DNA of 62,527 nt, taken from NCBI GenBank assembly GCA_025980765.1, contig JAICXB010000023.1, positions 1-62,527 on the forward strand, given 5' to 3'. Every line of letters starts with the position of its first letter. Position 1 is the stretch's first letter. A model generated the notes under the pieces. The model saw only the letters and a program-made list of their open reading frames with translations. It was not told where the DNA came from and did not search any database. Below, one piece after another: positions 8,765-17,187 of this stretch. The stretch comes from Terriglobales bacterium (GTDB lineage Bacteria > Acidobacteriota > Terriglobia > Terriglobales > Acidobacteriaceae). The position numbers and the translations under genes were made by a program.

Positions 8765-8956
8765 ATGTTCGGCATTTCGGCTATCTCGCGTTTGGGGCAG
8801 CCTGTGGGTTCTTGGAAAATGCTTTTGAGCGATCCGGAGTTTCTCATTGATGCCTCTATGTTGGCATTGAGTCTTGCGGTGGTAGTGATTTCGATCTTTT
8901 TGCCTCGAGAAAAAAGGAAGGCGTTGCTGAAGGATTTGTGGAGGAAGTGGAGCTGA
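8765..8956 (+). CDS. Possible small membrane protein (63 aa)
   Basis: The frame encodes one hydrophobic helix (ASMLALSLAVVVISIFL) followed by a basic tail (PREKRKALLKDLWRKW), a credible single-pass topology with the tail inside. It ends 7 bases before the M28 peptidase start and could be co-transcribed with it. The ATG at 8765 has no ribosome-binding site; an in-frame ATG at 8819 is an alternative. No family is recognised. Confidence 0.35.
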   Translation: MFGISAISRLGQPVGSWKMLLSDPEFLIDASMLALSLAVVVISIFLPREKRKALLKDLWRKWS

Positions 8957-8963
8957 ACTTCTC

Positions 8964-10091
8964 TTGCAGAAAACATTAAAGCCTTCTCACCGCGCGATTG
9001 CCCTACTTCTACTGAGTTCTCTTGCCTTCGGACAGCATTCCCGAAACAAAAAGCGAGAAGTTCCCGAATGGAACGTCAAACCCCAGTGGGTGCACGCCGA
9101 TGAGGATTTTCTCGCCAGTGATGCGCTGCGTGGCCGTGGCAGCATGACGAATGACGAACTCCTCGCTGCAACTTACATTGGCTCGCAATTTGAAAGTTTC
9201 GGCATAAAACCCGCTGCTCCCGACGGAAGTTATGTGGAGGTCATTGAAGTACCGGCCAGCGCGCTTCGTCCTAGGTCGAAAGCGGGAACGCCCTCGAATT
9301 CCCAACCTGATGATGAAGCGCACGCAACGCAAAAAACCGAACCGGCTCCAACATCGCCGGATGTGTCCGGCAGTCAAGCTCCGCCGCCGAGTCCGCCGGA
9401 AGCGCCGCTGCATACCTATAACGCCATCGGGATTCTGCACGGAAGCGGGCCCCACGCCGACGAACAGGCCATTCTTCTCACCGCGCATCTGGACCATCTT
9501 GGAATCAGGAAGCCGGTCAACGGCGATGACATTTACAACGGCGCCGATGATGACGCCTCCGGCGTGACCGCGGTGTTGGAGTTGGCGCGCGCCCTGGCTG
9601 CAGGACCGCCGCTCAAGCGCACAGTTGTGTTTGCCTGCTTTGGAGCGGAAGAAACCGGAAAAGCATTTGGAGCACGCTATTTCCTTGACCATCCACCGGT
9701 CCCGCTGACCTCGATCGTCGCGAACCTGGAGTTCGAGATGATTGGCCGCGCCGATCCGAAGGTCAAGCCGGATGAGCTTTGGCTCACCGGTTGGGAACGT
9801 TCCAATTTGGGACCTGAACTGGCGAAGCACGGCGCCAAACTGGTCGCCGATCCGCATCCCGAGCAGCACTTCTTTCGCCGCTCCGACAACATCGCTCTCG
9901 CGAAAAGAGGAGTGGTGGCGCAGACCGTCTCCAGCTTTGGGCTACACCCCCAGTATCACAAGCCGGACGATGACATCGCGCACCTCGACTTCGACCATCT
10001 CACGCAATCGATTCAATCGATGATTGAACCTGTGCGCTGGCTGGCCAATTCAGATTTCAAGCCGGAGTGGAAAGCTGGAGGAAAACCCTGA
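8964..10091 (+). CDS. Exported M28-family zinc metallopeptidase
   Basis: The start is a TTG at 8964 with GGAG about ten bases upstream; it gives a basic N-terminus and a signal peptide (AIALLLLSSLAFG). The 375-aa protein carries the M28 dizinc ligands: His175 in TAHLDHLG, bridging Asp195 in NGADDDASG, Glu229/Glu230 (catalytic/zinc) in FGAEETG, Glu258 in EFEMIG and a His near 340 in YHKPDDD. Residues 105-150 are a Pro/Ser/Glu-rich insertion in place of the PA-domain seen in some relatives. It should be a periplasmic or secreted aminopeptidase; the substrate is unknown. Confidence 0.88.
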   Translation: MQKTLKPSHRAIALLLLSSLAFGQHSRNKKREVPEWNVKPQWVHADEDFLASDALRGRGSMTNDELLAATYIGSQFESFGIKPAAPDGSYVEVIEVPASALRPRSKAGTPSNSQPDDEAHATQKTEPAPTSPDVSGSQAPPPSPPEAPLHTYNAIGILHGSGPHADEQAILLTAHLDHLGIRKPVNGDDIYNGADDDASGVTAVLELARALAAGPPLKRTVVFACFGAEETGKAFGARYFLDHPPVPLTSIVANLEFEMIGRADPKVKPDELWLTGWERSNLGPELAKHGAKLVADPHPEQHFFRRSDNIALAKRGVVAQTVSSFGLHPQYHKPDDDIAHLDFDHLTQSIQSMIEPVRWLANSDFKPEWKAGGKP

Positions 10092-10093
10092 AT

Positions 10094-10178
10094 GAATTGA
10101 GTAATTGAGAAATTGTGTAATTGGCCTAGAGGACCCATCCCAATTACTCAATTACCAAATTACACAATTTCTCAATTC
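10094..10178. repeat. Family C quasi-tandem hairpin (aattgagtaattg type)
   Basis: The left arm 10094-10124 and right arm 10139-10178 are inverted copies, each made of near-tandem words of the form gTAATTGa. It lies between the convergent M28 and DUF2203 genes and overlaps the end of the latter. It probably works as a bidirectional terminator, but the internal repetition is not needed for that. Confidence 0.75.
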
Positions 10179-10609
10179 GGTTTTTTCTTGATCTTGCTGA
10201 TGCTCTCGTCGATCACTTTTCTACCGGCATAGCCTTCATCGGTGCTGTGCCAATGCGTGATCTTCTCTTCGCCCATCTTCCAGCAGAGCAAAATGGTCTT
10301 GCCTTCGACGATGCAGGGGAAATCGAGCAGTCCCATTTCGAGATCTTTTACTTGTACGCCGGTGGCATCGATCTCCGAAAGGACATCTTTGATGCGCTGA
10401 ACCGTTTTTTCGCGCTCGGCGCGGCGCAGGGCCATACGCCCGATCTCGACCAGAAGGCCGCCTGAAAGAAAGATGCGCTGCGCCAGTTCCTGAAATTCGG
10501 AGTCGATTTTTTCGATGAGCTGCTTGCCGTCGATGGCTTGCTTCAGCAAGGACTGCAAAACCGGAAGCAAAACTTGCGCTTCCTGAAGAGTAAAAGTGCG
10601 TTGCGACAT
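10172..10609 (-). CDS. DUF2203 family protein
   Basis: This 145-aa protein has the DUF2203 pattern: N-terminal RTFTLQEAQVLLPVLQSLL, a long central helix, then ATGVQVKDLEMGLLDFP followed by GKTILLCWKMGEEKITHWH and EGYAGRKVID. It is soluble with no signal peptide. The function of DUF2203 is not known; the conserved LCW...HWH block suggests a ligand or metal site (inference). It is convergent with the M28 peptidase gene. The last bases overlap a family C hairpin, so its final residues (IKKKPN) are repeat-derived. Confidence 0.8.
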   Translation of the reverse strand: MSQRTFTLQEAQVLLPVLQSLLKQAIDGKQLIEKIDSEFQELAQRIFLSGGLLVEIGRMALRRAEREKTVQRIKDVLSEIDATGVQVKDLEMGLLDFPCIVEGKTILLCWKMGEEKITHWHSTDEGYAGRKVIDESISKIKKKPN

Positions 10610-10651
10610 GAGACGTGAATCTATTTTATCGCAGTACGCTGCGGAGTGAAG

Positions 10652-10738
10652 ATTTGTGATTTGGCGATTTCGTGATTTGGTGATTGGAAAAGCTCGCCAA
10701 AGGACTGAAACGAGAAATCACAGAATCACGCTCGGCTG
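10652..10738. repeat. Family C quasi-tandem hairpin (gtgatttg type)
   Basis: The tract is built from near-tandem words such as gtgatttgg and cgatttcgtgatttgg, followed by inverted words (gaaatcacagaatcacg). It lies between DUF2203 and DUF2442. The same architecture recurs at 10094, 47399, 50878, 51368, 57127 and 59335. Confidence 0.65.
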
Positions 10739-10741
10739 CGG

Positions 10742-11059
10742 CTATTTAGAACGTGTGGTTTTCCTTATGGAGCCGTTACGTCGCCTTGTTGCACGAAAAT
10801 CGGGAGCCGGAGCTCCACGAAGCAGGCCTTCGGTGCTGAGATCCTCGTCCAACTCGGGCCAGTGAATGCCGTATCCGCCGCCCGCGATTTTCCAGTTTTC
10901 CCGTTCTGCTGCAGTTGCGGCCAGCAAACGTGGATACCACGCTAGAGGCACCGTGATAGTGCGGCCGTCCATGAGAAGAACACTGATGGAATCGTCGGGA
11001 AAACTAACCGTACTTACCCGCTCATCTGCGGCGATTGTCGAAAAACTCATGCCATTCAT
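10742..11059 (-). CDS. DUF2442 domain protein, partner of DUF4160
   Basis: This 105-aa protein contains the DUF2442 core (VSFPDDSISVLLMDGRTITV, PLAWYPRLLAAT, WPELDEDLSTEGLL). It overlaps the upstream DUF4160 gene by 38 bases (29 if the internal ATG at 11050 is used), showing tight coupling. DUF2442 and DUF4160 genes often travel as pairs, and the pair has been suspected to be toxin-antitoxin-like; the role here is inference. It ends with a TAG stop, relevant to the TAG interruptions elsewhere. Confidence 0.8.
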   Translation of the reverse strand: MNGMSFSTIAADERVSTVSFPDDSISVLLMDGRTITVPLAWYPRLLAATAAERENWKIAGGGYGIHWPELDEDLSTEGLLRGAPAPDFRATRRRNGSIRKTTRSK

Positions 11060-11267
11060 CCAGAAATGGTTTGCGATTTGCGACGATAATATTACGAATA
11101 ATCGTCAGTTCAGAAGCGCGAAATCCAAAGTTTTTGGCTAAAGAAACCGGATCCAACCAGAACTTAGCCGATTTCTCATCGCGATCTGCGTGAATATGAG
11201 GCGGTTCGTTGGGCTCGTGGCTATACACATAGAAGCGGTAAGGGCCAATACGAGCGAAAGTCGGCAT
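11022..11267 (-). CDS. DUF4160 domain protein, partner of DUF2442
   Basis: The 81-aa sequence shows the complete DUF4160 signature: MPTFARIGPYRFYVYSHEPN, then EPPHIHADRDEKSAKFWLDP, then LIEVRNIIV-like TIIRNIIVANRKPFLDEWHEFF. The PPHIHV-type segment with two His residues is the most conserved part. It is the first gene of a two-gene unit with DUF2442. Small size, overlap and pairing fit a toxin-antitoxin or similar accessory module, but no activity is established. Confidence 0.85.
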   Translation of the reverse strand: MPTFARIGPYRFYVYSHEPNEPPHIHADRDEKSAKFWLDPVSLAKNFGFRASELTIIRNIIVANRKPFLDEWHEFFDNRRR

Positions 11268-11303
11268 GATTTTTGCCGACCATCTTACATTCTCGAAAAC
11301 ATT

Positions 11304-12530
11304 CTAAGCCGCAGGCACTTCCAGCATTCTGTCCAACGCCACTCTTGCCCAATATTTCACGTCTTCGGCGACGCGGATGCGATTGACTACGTTGCCGTCG
11401 ACCAGGTTTTCCAGCGCCCAGGCGAGATGTTGCGGCGAAATTCGGAACATCGTGGTGCACAGACATCCGGAATCGTCGAGGGTAATGACCTTCTTTCCTT
11501 GCGCGGCAAAGCGCTTTCCCATGCGATTTACCAGATGAATTTCGGTGCCGACTGCGAACATTGTGCCCGCCGGAGCGGCGTCTACGATCTTGATCAGACG
11601 CTCGGTTGAGCCCAGCGCGTCGGCTTTCTGACACACTTCCCAGCGGCATTCCGGGTGAACAATCACGCGAATGCCGGGATATTTCGCGCGCACATTGTCC
11701 ACGTGCTCGGGCAAAAAGCGCTGATGAACCGAGCAATGTCCCTTCCAGAGAATCACTTTTGCTGCACGCAGACGCTCCGGAGTAGTGCCGCCATTGAGCA
11801 TGTACGGGTCCCAAACCACCATCTCCGAAAGGGGAATGCCCAGCGCGAACGCGGTATTGCGTCCAAGATGCTGGTCGGGAAGGAAGAGAATTTTGTCGGA
11901 TTTCGCGAATGACCAGCGGAATGCCGCGCCCGCATTCGACGATGTGCAAACCAATCCGCCACGTTCGCCGCAAAAAGCTTTGATTGCAGCAGTGGAGTTC
12001 ATATACGTGAGCGGCGTAATCCCTCGGCCCAGAGCCGTGATTCCCATCCCTTCGAGCTGTTCCCAGCAGCCTTCTACCTGGCCAATTTCGGCCATATCGG
12101 CCATAGAACAGCCGGCATTCAGGTCCGGCAGAATGACGTTCTGGTCGGGACGCGCGAGGATATCTGCGCTTTCCGCCATAAAATGCACCCCGCAGAAGAC
12201 GATATATCGTCCATCGGCCTGCGCGGAAAGCTGCGAAAGTTTGTAGGAATCGCCGGTGTAATCGGCGAATTTGATGACTTCATCGCGCTGATAATGATGT
12301 CCCAGCACGACGCAATCGCGCCCCAGCTCGCGACGGGCTTCGGCGATGCGGTCATCCATAGTGTGATCTGGAAGAACGAGATAGTTGTCGAGCGAGCACG
12401 AGGCTCTTTCGGTAGCTGCAATCACGGTATTGCCTGCCTTCAGTTCCGACCCATTTGCGTCCGCCTTAGGCGAACATCCATGCTCGAAACGGGGATGTTG
12501 AAAGCCATCCGCCGGCTCCAGTAGCTCCAC
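11304..12530 (-). CDS. nadA: Quinolinate synthase A
   Basis: NadA condenses iminoaspartate with dihydroxyacetone phosphate to quinolinate in NAD synthesis and needs a [4Fe-4S] cluster. The 408-aa protein shows the three ligand cysteines: Cys113 (FCGVHFMAES), Cys195 (VCTSSNA) and Cys294 (HPECRWEV), at spacing like E. coli NadA. LGHHYQ, PDLNAGCSMAD and the NTSAA-like MNSTAAIKAFC blocks are also present. The N-terminal 45 residues are not conserved, so the true start may be internal (for example Met58). No nadB or nadC is in the window. It ends with a TAG stop. Confidence 0.95.
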   Translation of the reverse strand: MELLEPADGFQHPRFEHGCSPKADANGSELKAGNTVIAATERASCSLDNYLVLPDHTMDDRIAEARRELGRDCVVLGHHYQRDEVIKFADYTGDSYKLSQLSAQADGRYIVFCGVHFMAESADILARPDQNVILPDLNAGCSMADMAEIGQVEGCWEQLEGMGITALGRGITPLTYMNSTAAIKAFCGERGGLVCTSSNAGAAFRWSFAKSDKILFLPDQHLGRNTAFALGIPLSEMVVWDPYMLNGGTTPERLRAAKVILWKGHCSVHQRFLPEHVDNVRAKYPGIRVIVHPECRWEVCQKADALGSTERLIKIVDAAPAGTMFAVGTEIHLVNRMGKRFAAQGKKVITLDDSGCLCTTMFRISPQHLAWALENLVDGNVVNRIRVAEDVKYWARVALDRMLEVPAA

Positions 12531-12857
12531 TACGCAGGTTCACGTCCGAGCTACGGGGTTGTTGAAGCCGACATCTGTTCGATGTTTCAGGCCTCGGAAG
12601 GTCGCAAAAAGCGGCCAACGCGGGTGTCTGAAGCCCTGTAAGTGTGGCACTTTCAGAGCTTCTTGGCAAGCGCAACTGCCCAAAATCTGGTGAACACGGA
12701 GGACACGGAGGTCACAAAGGGCCTGTAATTTCGGGTTTGGTGTTACCGGCAAGAGGCTAGCTCCCGAAATCGACTATGATCCTGTGTACATGACAGGTTT
12801 CCAAGCCTTCGTGCCCTCCGTGTCCTCCGTGTTCAACCCGGGTTTTCGCCTTCCTTA
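12531..12857. repeat. Family A hairpin (aacacggaggacacgg type) in intergenic DNA
   Basis: The 327-base gap between divergent nadA and the ArsA gene contains inverted arms at 12691-12720 and 12806-12835, with at least 20 perfectly paired bases, enclosing about 85 bases without a gene. The repeat belongs to the CACGGAG family also found at 27874, 37518, 40182 and 41992. Promoters for both genes must lie here too. Confidence 0.75.
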
Positions 12858-14801
12858 ATGCCAAGACAAGCCCGGAAACGCACGCAACTCACCTTCTTTC
12901 TCGGCAAAGGCGGCGTCGGCAAGACGACGGTCAGCGCCGCTTACGCGCTCCATCGCGGCGGAAAACGCGGCAGAAACATCGTCCTGATCTCCACCGACCC
13001 GGCGCATTCACTCGCCGATGTCCTCAACGTGAAGCTCAAATCGGGAATGCAGACGCTGCGCAACCCCGGCGCGGGCAGGATTTCAGTGTGGCAAGTGGAT
13101 GCGGGAGCCCGATTTCAGGAGTTTTTAGACGAATACCGGCAGCCCATTACGGAACTGGTGGAATCGGGAACGTTTCTGTCGAAAGCGGAAATCGACGCTT
13201 TTCTCGAGACCACGCTGCCCGGACTGGCTGAAGTAAGCGCGCTGCTCACCATTTCTGACCTGCTGGAGAGCGGCAAATATGACGAGATCGTCGTCGATAC
13301 TGCTCCCATCGGACACACTTTGCAGCTCTTTCGCATTCCCACACAGCTCTCCCGCTTCCTGGAATTCCTGGAATTATCCGGCAAACGCGACCAGGTACTG
13401 GCACTACACTTCGGCGGAAGCGTCACTGCAACACGTCCCAGGGTGCTGGAGGAATGGGAATCTGTGCTCAATTCGCTGCGTTCGGCGCTGTCGAGCGAAC
13501 AATCGAAGCTGGTAATGGTGAGCAGCGCGGAGAAGTTTTCGCTGGAAGAGGCATCGCGGACGGCCAAAATGCTGCAAGAAGACGCGCGCGCGGAGGTCGC
13601 GGAGGTAGTTTTGAATCGCGTAGTCACTCGCGCCAGCGGATGCAAGCGCTGTGAAATGCGGGGAAAACAATACAAATCGGCCCTGCATTTCATCGAAAAA
13701 CGATTTCCCAAAGCGGAAATTCTCGTCGGAGAAGATCCCGGAGGGCCTCTCATCGGCGTGGAAAACCTGCGCGCATTCGGCAAACACGTCTTTCAGGGCC
13801 GGTCTTTGGCCGTGAAACCGCTGCCGACAACGCGAGTGCAAGCTGTGAAATTCGCGCCCGCAAAGTGGCCCACCGCGAAAACAGAACTGGTTTTCACGCT
13901 GGGAAAGGGGGGAGTAGGCAAGACCACCGTCTCCGCCGGCGTGGCTTATGCGCGCCGACAGCGCAATAAAAGCGAGAAATTGCTGATTTGCTCTACCGAT
14001 CCGGCGCCTTCGCTCGACGATGTGTTCGCGCAATCCGTGGGCGACACGCCCAAAACGGTGCTGAAAGACGCGAAACTGCAGGCCGTAGAAGTCGATTCCA
14101 CCGCCGAATACCTGGCCTGGAGCCGTCGGGTGAAGCGCATTATGGCGGATTCACTGCAAACCGAGCAGGGCGGAGTGCATCTGGAACTCTCGTTTGAGCA
14201 CGAAATGATCTCGGCGTTGCTGGATATCGTGCCTCCAGGAGTGGATGAAATCTTCGCCGTCTTCAAATTACTCGACTTCATCGCCGCCCAGGAGCAGGCT
14301 TTAGTGGTGGATATGGCGCCCACCGGCCATGCTTTAGAGCTCCTGCGCACTCCGGAACGGCTGGTGGTGTGGACGCGGCTGCTGTTGAAAAGCCTTTCGG
14401 CGCACCGTAAACTGCCGCTGGCGCAGGAATTGGCGGTCGAAGTGGCGTCAATTTCGCAGCGGGCGCGCGAATTAGCTGACCTATTGCGGGATGCAAGCCG
14501 CGCCAGCGTCTTCGTAGTGATGCTTCCCGAGCCGCTGCCGGACCGCCAAACCGGGCGCTTGCTCGCGAGTTTGCGGGAATTAGGCCTCAATCCGTCGGCA
14601 ATTTTCGTGAATCGAGTGCTTCCCCGAAGCCAAACCGCCGGTTGTCAGCGCTGCCAACGCGCGCGGCAGTGGCAGTTAGCCACTCTCTCGCGTCTCGAAA
14701 CGGGAAAAATGACGTACTTTGCCGTTCCCGACTTCCCCGGCCAGATCGCCGGGGCCGCCGGACTGAAGCTGCTAACGCAAAAATTGTGGCAAATCAGGTG
14801 A
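12858..14801 (+). CDS. Two-domain ArsA/Get3-like ATPase
   Basis: This 647-aa protein has two full ArsA-type nucleotide-binding halves. Each has a deviant Walker A: GKGGVGKTT at residues 16-24 and again near 347. Each has a switch-type STDPAHSL/STDPAPSL and a DTAPIGH/DMAPTGH motif. CXXC pairs follow each half (CKRCEMRG near 261, CQRCQRAR near 596), as in Get3-like zinc sites; the As-binding cysteines of ArsA are not evident. ArsA drives arsenite export; Get3 chaperones tail-anchored proteins. No arsB or arsR is nearby. The stop overlaps the start of the GvpF/L gene, so its job is probably tied to that protein. Confidence 0.88.
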   Translation: MPRQARKRTQLTFFLGKGGVGKTTVSAAYALHRGGKRGRNIVLISTDPAHSLADVLNVKLKSGMQTLRNPGAGRISVWQVDAGARFQEFLDEYRQPITELVESGTFLSKAEIDAFLETTLPGLAEVSALLTISDLLESGKYDEIVVDTAPIGHTLQLFRIPTQLSRFLEFLELSGKRDQVLALHFGGSVTATRPRVLEEWESVLNSLRSALSSEQSKLVMVSSAEKFSLEEASRTAKMLQEDARAEVAEVVLNRVVTRASGCKRCEMRGKQYKSALHFIEKRFPKAEILVGEDPGGPLIGVENLRAFGKHVFQGRSLAVKPLPTTRVQAVKFAPAKWPTAKTELVFTLGKGGVGKTTVSAGVAYARRQRNKSEKLLICSTDPAPSLDDVFAQSVGDTPKTVLKDAKLQAVEVDSTAEYLAWSRRVKRIMADSLQTEQGGVHLELSFEHEMISALLDIVPPGVDEIFAVFKLLDFIAAQEQALVVDMAPTGHALELLRTPERLVVWTRLLLKSLSAHRKLPLAQELAVEVASISQRARELADLLRDASRASVFVVMLPEPLPDRQTGRLLASLRELGLNPSAIFVNRVLPRSQTAGCQRCQRARQWQLATLSRLETGKMTYFAVPDFPGQIAGAAGLKLLTQKLWQIR

Positions 14802-15535
14802 AATCGAAGCCCGCGAGGAGTGCGGCAACCGTGCTGTACCTGTACGGAATCAGCGCGCCCGGTCAGAAAATGAAGATCTCAAGCGCAATCGACGGCGCCT
14901 CATCGGTGCAATCAATTGAGAATTCAGGACTTCAAGCGTGGTTTAGCCGCGTTTCCGGCGAGGAATTTGGCGAAAATCTGGCCAAAAACATGGAAAATCT
15001 GGAGTGGTTAGCGGCCGCCAGCGTGCGTCATCAGCGCGTGGTAAGCCAGATTTCCGCGGGAATCACGCTGCTTCCAGCACGTTTTGGCACGGTTTTCGCG
15101 TCCGAAAGCTCACTTTTAGACCACATTAAGCAGCAAAAAACGAAACTTTTGGCGACCCTGAAGCGAATCGAAGGCAGCGAGGAGTGGGGGGTGAAACTGT
15201 TTCTGCGTTCCGCATCGCCTCCGGCGCCGGTCGAGGCCGCCTCGGGACGCGACTACCTGCGCGCCAAAGCCGCCGCCGTCCAGTCACGTAAGCGCCACGA
15301 GCTCGATCCCGAGGTGGTGGAATTCGTCCGCGAGTTGCAGGCCATCGCCGCCGATTCGGCCCCGGCCGGCAAAGTCAGCTCCGGACAGAACCGTCTGGAG
15401 TGGCAAGCGTCGTTTCTGCTGCGCAAAAAAGATCGCCCAAAATGGGACCGAGTACTCAAGCACTACGCCACGCGCTGGGCCGACCGCCGCGAAATCGAAT
15501 GCACCGGGCCCTGGCCGCCCTATTCGTTTGTTTAG
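14798..15535 (+). CDS. Gas vesicle protein GvpF/GvpL-like
   Basis: The chosen start is the GTG at 14798, which overlaps the TGA of the ATPase gene (GTGA), a classic translational-coupling arrangement; it gives 245 aa starting MKSKPARSAATVLYLYGIS. The GvpF/L signature is clear: VLYLYGI at the N-terminus, ENLEWLAAASVRHQRVV, TLLPARFGTVFAS, EEWGVKLFL and a final RWADRREIECTGPWPPYSF. GvpF/L proteins are accessory factors that bind the hydrophobic shell protein GvpA during gas-vesicle assembly. No gvpA, gvpN, gvpK or other gvp gene is in the window, so a separate role with the ATPase is likely. It ends in TAG. Confidence 0.88.
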   Translation: MKSKPARSAATVLYLYGISAPGQKMKISSAIDGASSVQSIENSGLQAWFSRVSGEEFGENLAKNMENLEWLAAASVRHQRVVSQISAGITLLPARFGTVFASESSLLDHIKQQKTKLLATLKRIEGSEEWGVKLFLRSASPPAPVEAASGRDYLRAKAAAVQSRKRHELDPEVVEFVRELQAIAADSAPAGKVSSGQNRLEWQASFLLRKKDRPKWDRVLKHYATRWADRREIECTGPWPPYSFV

Positions 15536-15540
15536 TTCCC

Positions 15541-15575
15541 CCGGGTTAACACGAAGGTCACGGACGCCCAGGGCG
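15541..15575. repeat. Single arm of family A repeat
   Basis: The sequence gggttaacacgaaggtcacgg just after the GvpF/L stop matches the arm of the 41992-42095 repeat. A second arm is not evident in 15576-15754, which otherwise holds nothing recognisable. Confidence 0.5.
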
Positions 15576-15754
15576 TGTTCCCGGCATTCGCGAGTTGACG
15601 ATCCCGCGTACTCCGTTTGTACTTGCATACCGAAAGCAGGGAAGAAGCATTCAGACCCTCGCGGTCCTGCATGGCGCGCGAAAATGGCCCGAAAGCTTAT
15701 GAGCGGTTTTGCTTACGCATCCTTCAAGAATCTCTCATCCGCAATTGCTGCGTG

Positions 15755-16282
15755 TTAGCTGCAAAACCGCTCTGAGCCTACCCATAGTTGAGCCATAGCT
15801 CTGAGGTTGTGTTTGTATCTACGCGTTACCAGGTATTCCTTTCCGCCTTTGACACGCAGCCTGCACTCCCCGGTCGGTAAAGGTTGGATCTCCTCCACAG
15901 CCGAAATATTCACGACAGCCGAGCGGTGGATGCGAACAAAACCGTATGGTTGGAGCTTCTCCGCCACGGATGAGAGGGATTCGTGCACCAAATAGGGATG
16001 AGTTCGGTGTCGCAACGAAACGTAATTACCTTCGGCTTGCACTGCCCAGATGTCGGCTAAATGCAAGAGAAGGATGCTACCCTTTGCCTTGAACGCGATT
16101 CGTGGCGCCTCACGTTTCGCTAAACCCTCCAACTGTCGCAAGACTCGCATGAAGCTTGCAGCATCAACTCGGATTGCCGAAAGCAATGATGTATTTTCAG
16201 CTTCGCAGAACTCTTGAGCAGCTTCTGGAACAGACCTCTCAGGTGCAATGGTCCTCTGGTCCTGAATCTCGTGGGCGCTCAT
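15755..16282 (-). CDS. LytTR-family DNA-binding protein without receiver domain
   Basis: Residues about 75-170 are a LytTR DNA-binding domain, marked by DIWAVQAEGNYVSLRHRTHP and by GFVRIHRSAVVNISAVEEIQ, plus the late YLVTRRYKHNL. The first 70 residues are polar and helical with no receiver Asp, so this is not a classical AgrA/LytR response regulator. It may act alone or be controlled by another protein. It is 175 aa and preceded by a long leader containing an inverted repeat (16349-16441). Targets cannot be told from sequence. Confidence 0.85.
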   Translation of the reverse strand: MSAHEIQDQRTIAPERSVPEAAQEFCEAENTSLLSAIRVDAASFMRVLRQLEGLAKREAPRIAFKAKGSILLLHLADIWAVQAEGNYVSLRHRTHPYLVHESLSSVAEKLQPYGFVRIHRSAVVNISAVEEIQPLPTGECRLRVKGGKEYLVTRRYKHNLRAMAQLWVGSERFCS

Positions 16283-16348
16283 GATGTTTTCCCTTGCTCC
16301 CTTTTTCGACTTCCGCTACTCCGTGGTGAAGACGGGTGCACTGCTTCT

Positions 16349-16441
16349 CAGAACGGCCTGCGGTAGCGGGCCGCGTTTTTGAATGTCCTCCTCGGAGCTA
16401 GACCATAGCAAAGGCACGGGCCGCTACCGCAGGCCGTTCTG
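16349..16441. repeat. 25-bp inverted repeat (REP-like)
   Basis: The arms 16349-16373 and 16417-16441 pair with one mismatch (cagaacggcctgcggtagcg and its complement) around a 43-base loop. It sits between the exported gene ending at 16451 and the LytTR gene. It may be a terminator or a member of a dispersed palindrome family. Confidence 0.7.
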
Positions 16442-16450
16442 AAAGACGTC

Positions 16451-17167
16451 CTACATCACCGGAGCAGAGGATCCGTCTGACCACCTGCCCACGGGAACGA
16501 TAAACACGTCGATTGGTTGAGCGCCCTTGAATTGTGGATTCAGCATGACCGGTGATTCAGGCAGATCGGCGCCCCACGCTTTGCCGTCCAGCGGCGGCGT
16601 ATAAAACATCAAGTGGGCCACGTTGTGATCGCCGCGATCGGTGAGGTAGGCCTGCTTCGACATCATGTAACTCATCGCGCCGGGTTCGAGTGGCGGCAGT
16701 TCACCCTTTTCGAATGCTGCCTTGTTGCCTGCGATGATCTCAGCTTTCGTTCGCCCAGCTAACGCCATCTCTGTTCTCTTGAAAGTCGTCGGCAAAATGG
16801 ACCGCACAGCCGGGGGATTGAAACAGATTGGACCGCGAATTCTGGGGTTCCAAAAGTCCGCACCATCGCCGGGTCCCATCCACGCTCGCTCGACAACGCA
16901 TACAAAACCATTCTTGCCGGTAACGGCGGTTCTGTAGCCATGCCGCCCGAGGACCATAATGGTTGCTTCTCCCGATATGGCATCCGGCGCCGCGCTTCGC
17001 GCCAAAGCAATTTCGGCATTTCGGTCTGCAATGAGGTACTGATCGACTGGAGCCATGGTTGGATATGATGTTTTACTTGCCCGCGCTTGCCCTTGCTTCA
17101 CTCCGATCAAACCCAGCGTGAGAACTAAACTTAAAGAAGCCACCAACGCCCATCTTGCTCGGTTCAT
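16451..17167 (-). CDS. Exported protein of unknown function (238 aa)
   Basis: The protein begins with a signal peptide (ALVASLSLVLTLGLIG, residues 7-22). The mature part has no recognised domain; it contains several short conserved-looking blocks (MVLGRHGYRTAVTGKNGFVC, PRIRGPICFNPPAVRSI, HLMFYTPPL). Two Cys residues (in FVCVVERAW and GPICFNPP) could form a disulfide. The start is 20 bases after the TetR gene stop on the same strand, so both are likely one operon and its expression probably responds to that regulator. Confidence 0.7.
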   Translation of the reverse strand: MNRARWALVASLSLVLTLGLIGVKQGQARASKTSYPTMAPVDQYLIADRNAEIALARSAAPDAISGEATIMVLGRHGYRTAVTGKNGFVCVVERAWMGPGDGADFWNPRIRGPICFNPPAVRSILPTTFKRTEMALAGRTKAEIIAGNKAAFEKGELPPLEPGAMSYMMSKQAYLTDRGDHNVAHLMFYTPPLDGKAWGADLPESPVMLNPQFKGAQPIDVFIVPVGRWSDGSSAPVM

Positions 17168-17187
17168 GCGTTCCTCCTAGCTAAGAA

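Noticed and set aside
12691..12835. CRISPR array suggested by repeated intergenic words
   Set aside because: The words are tandem within inverted arms with no unique spacers of constant length, and there are no cas genes.
12858..14801. Arsenite efflux ATPase of an ars operon
   Set aside because: No arsB, arsR, arsC or arsD genes are nearby, the As-binding cysteines are not apparent, and the gene is coupled to GvpF/L.
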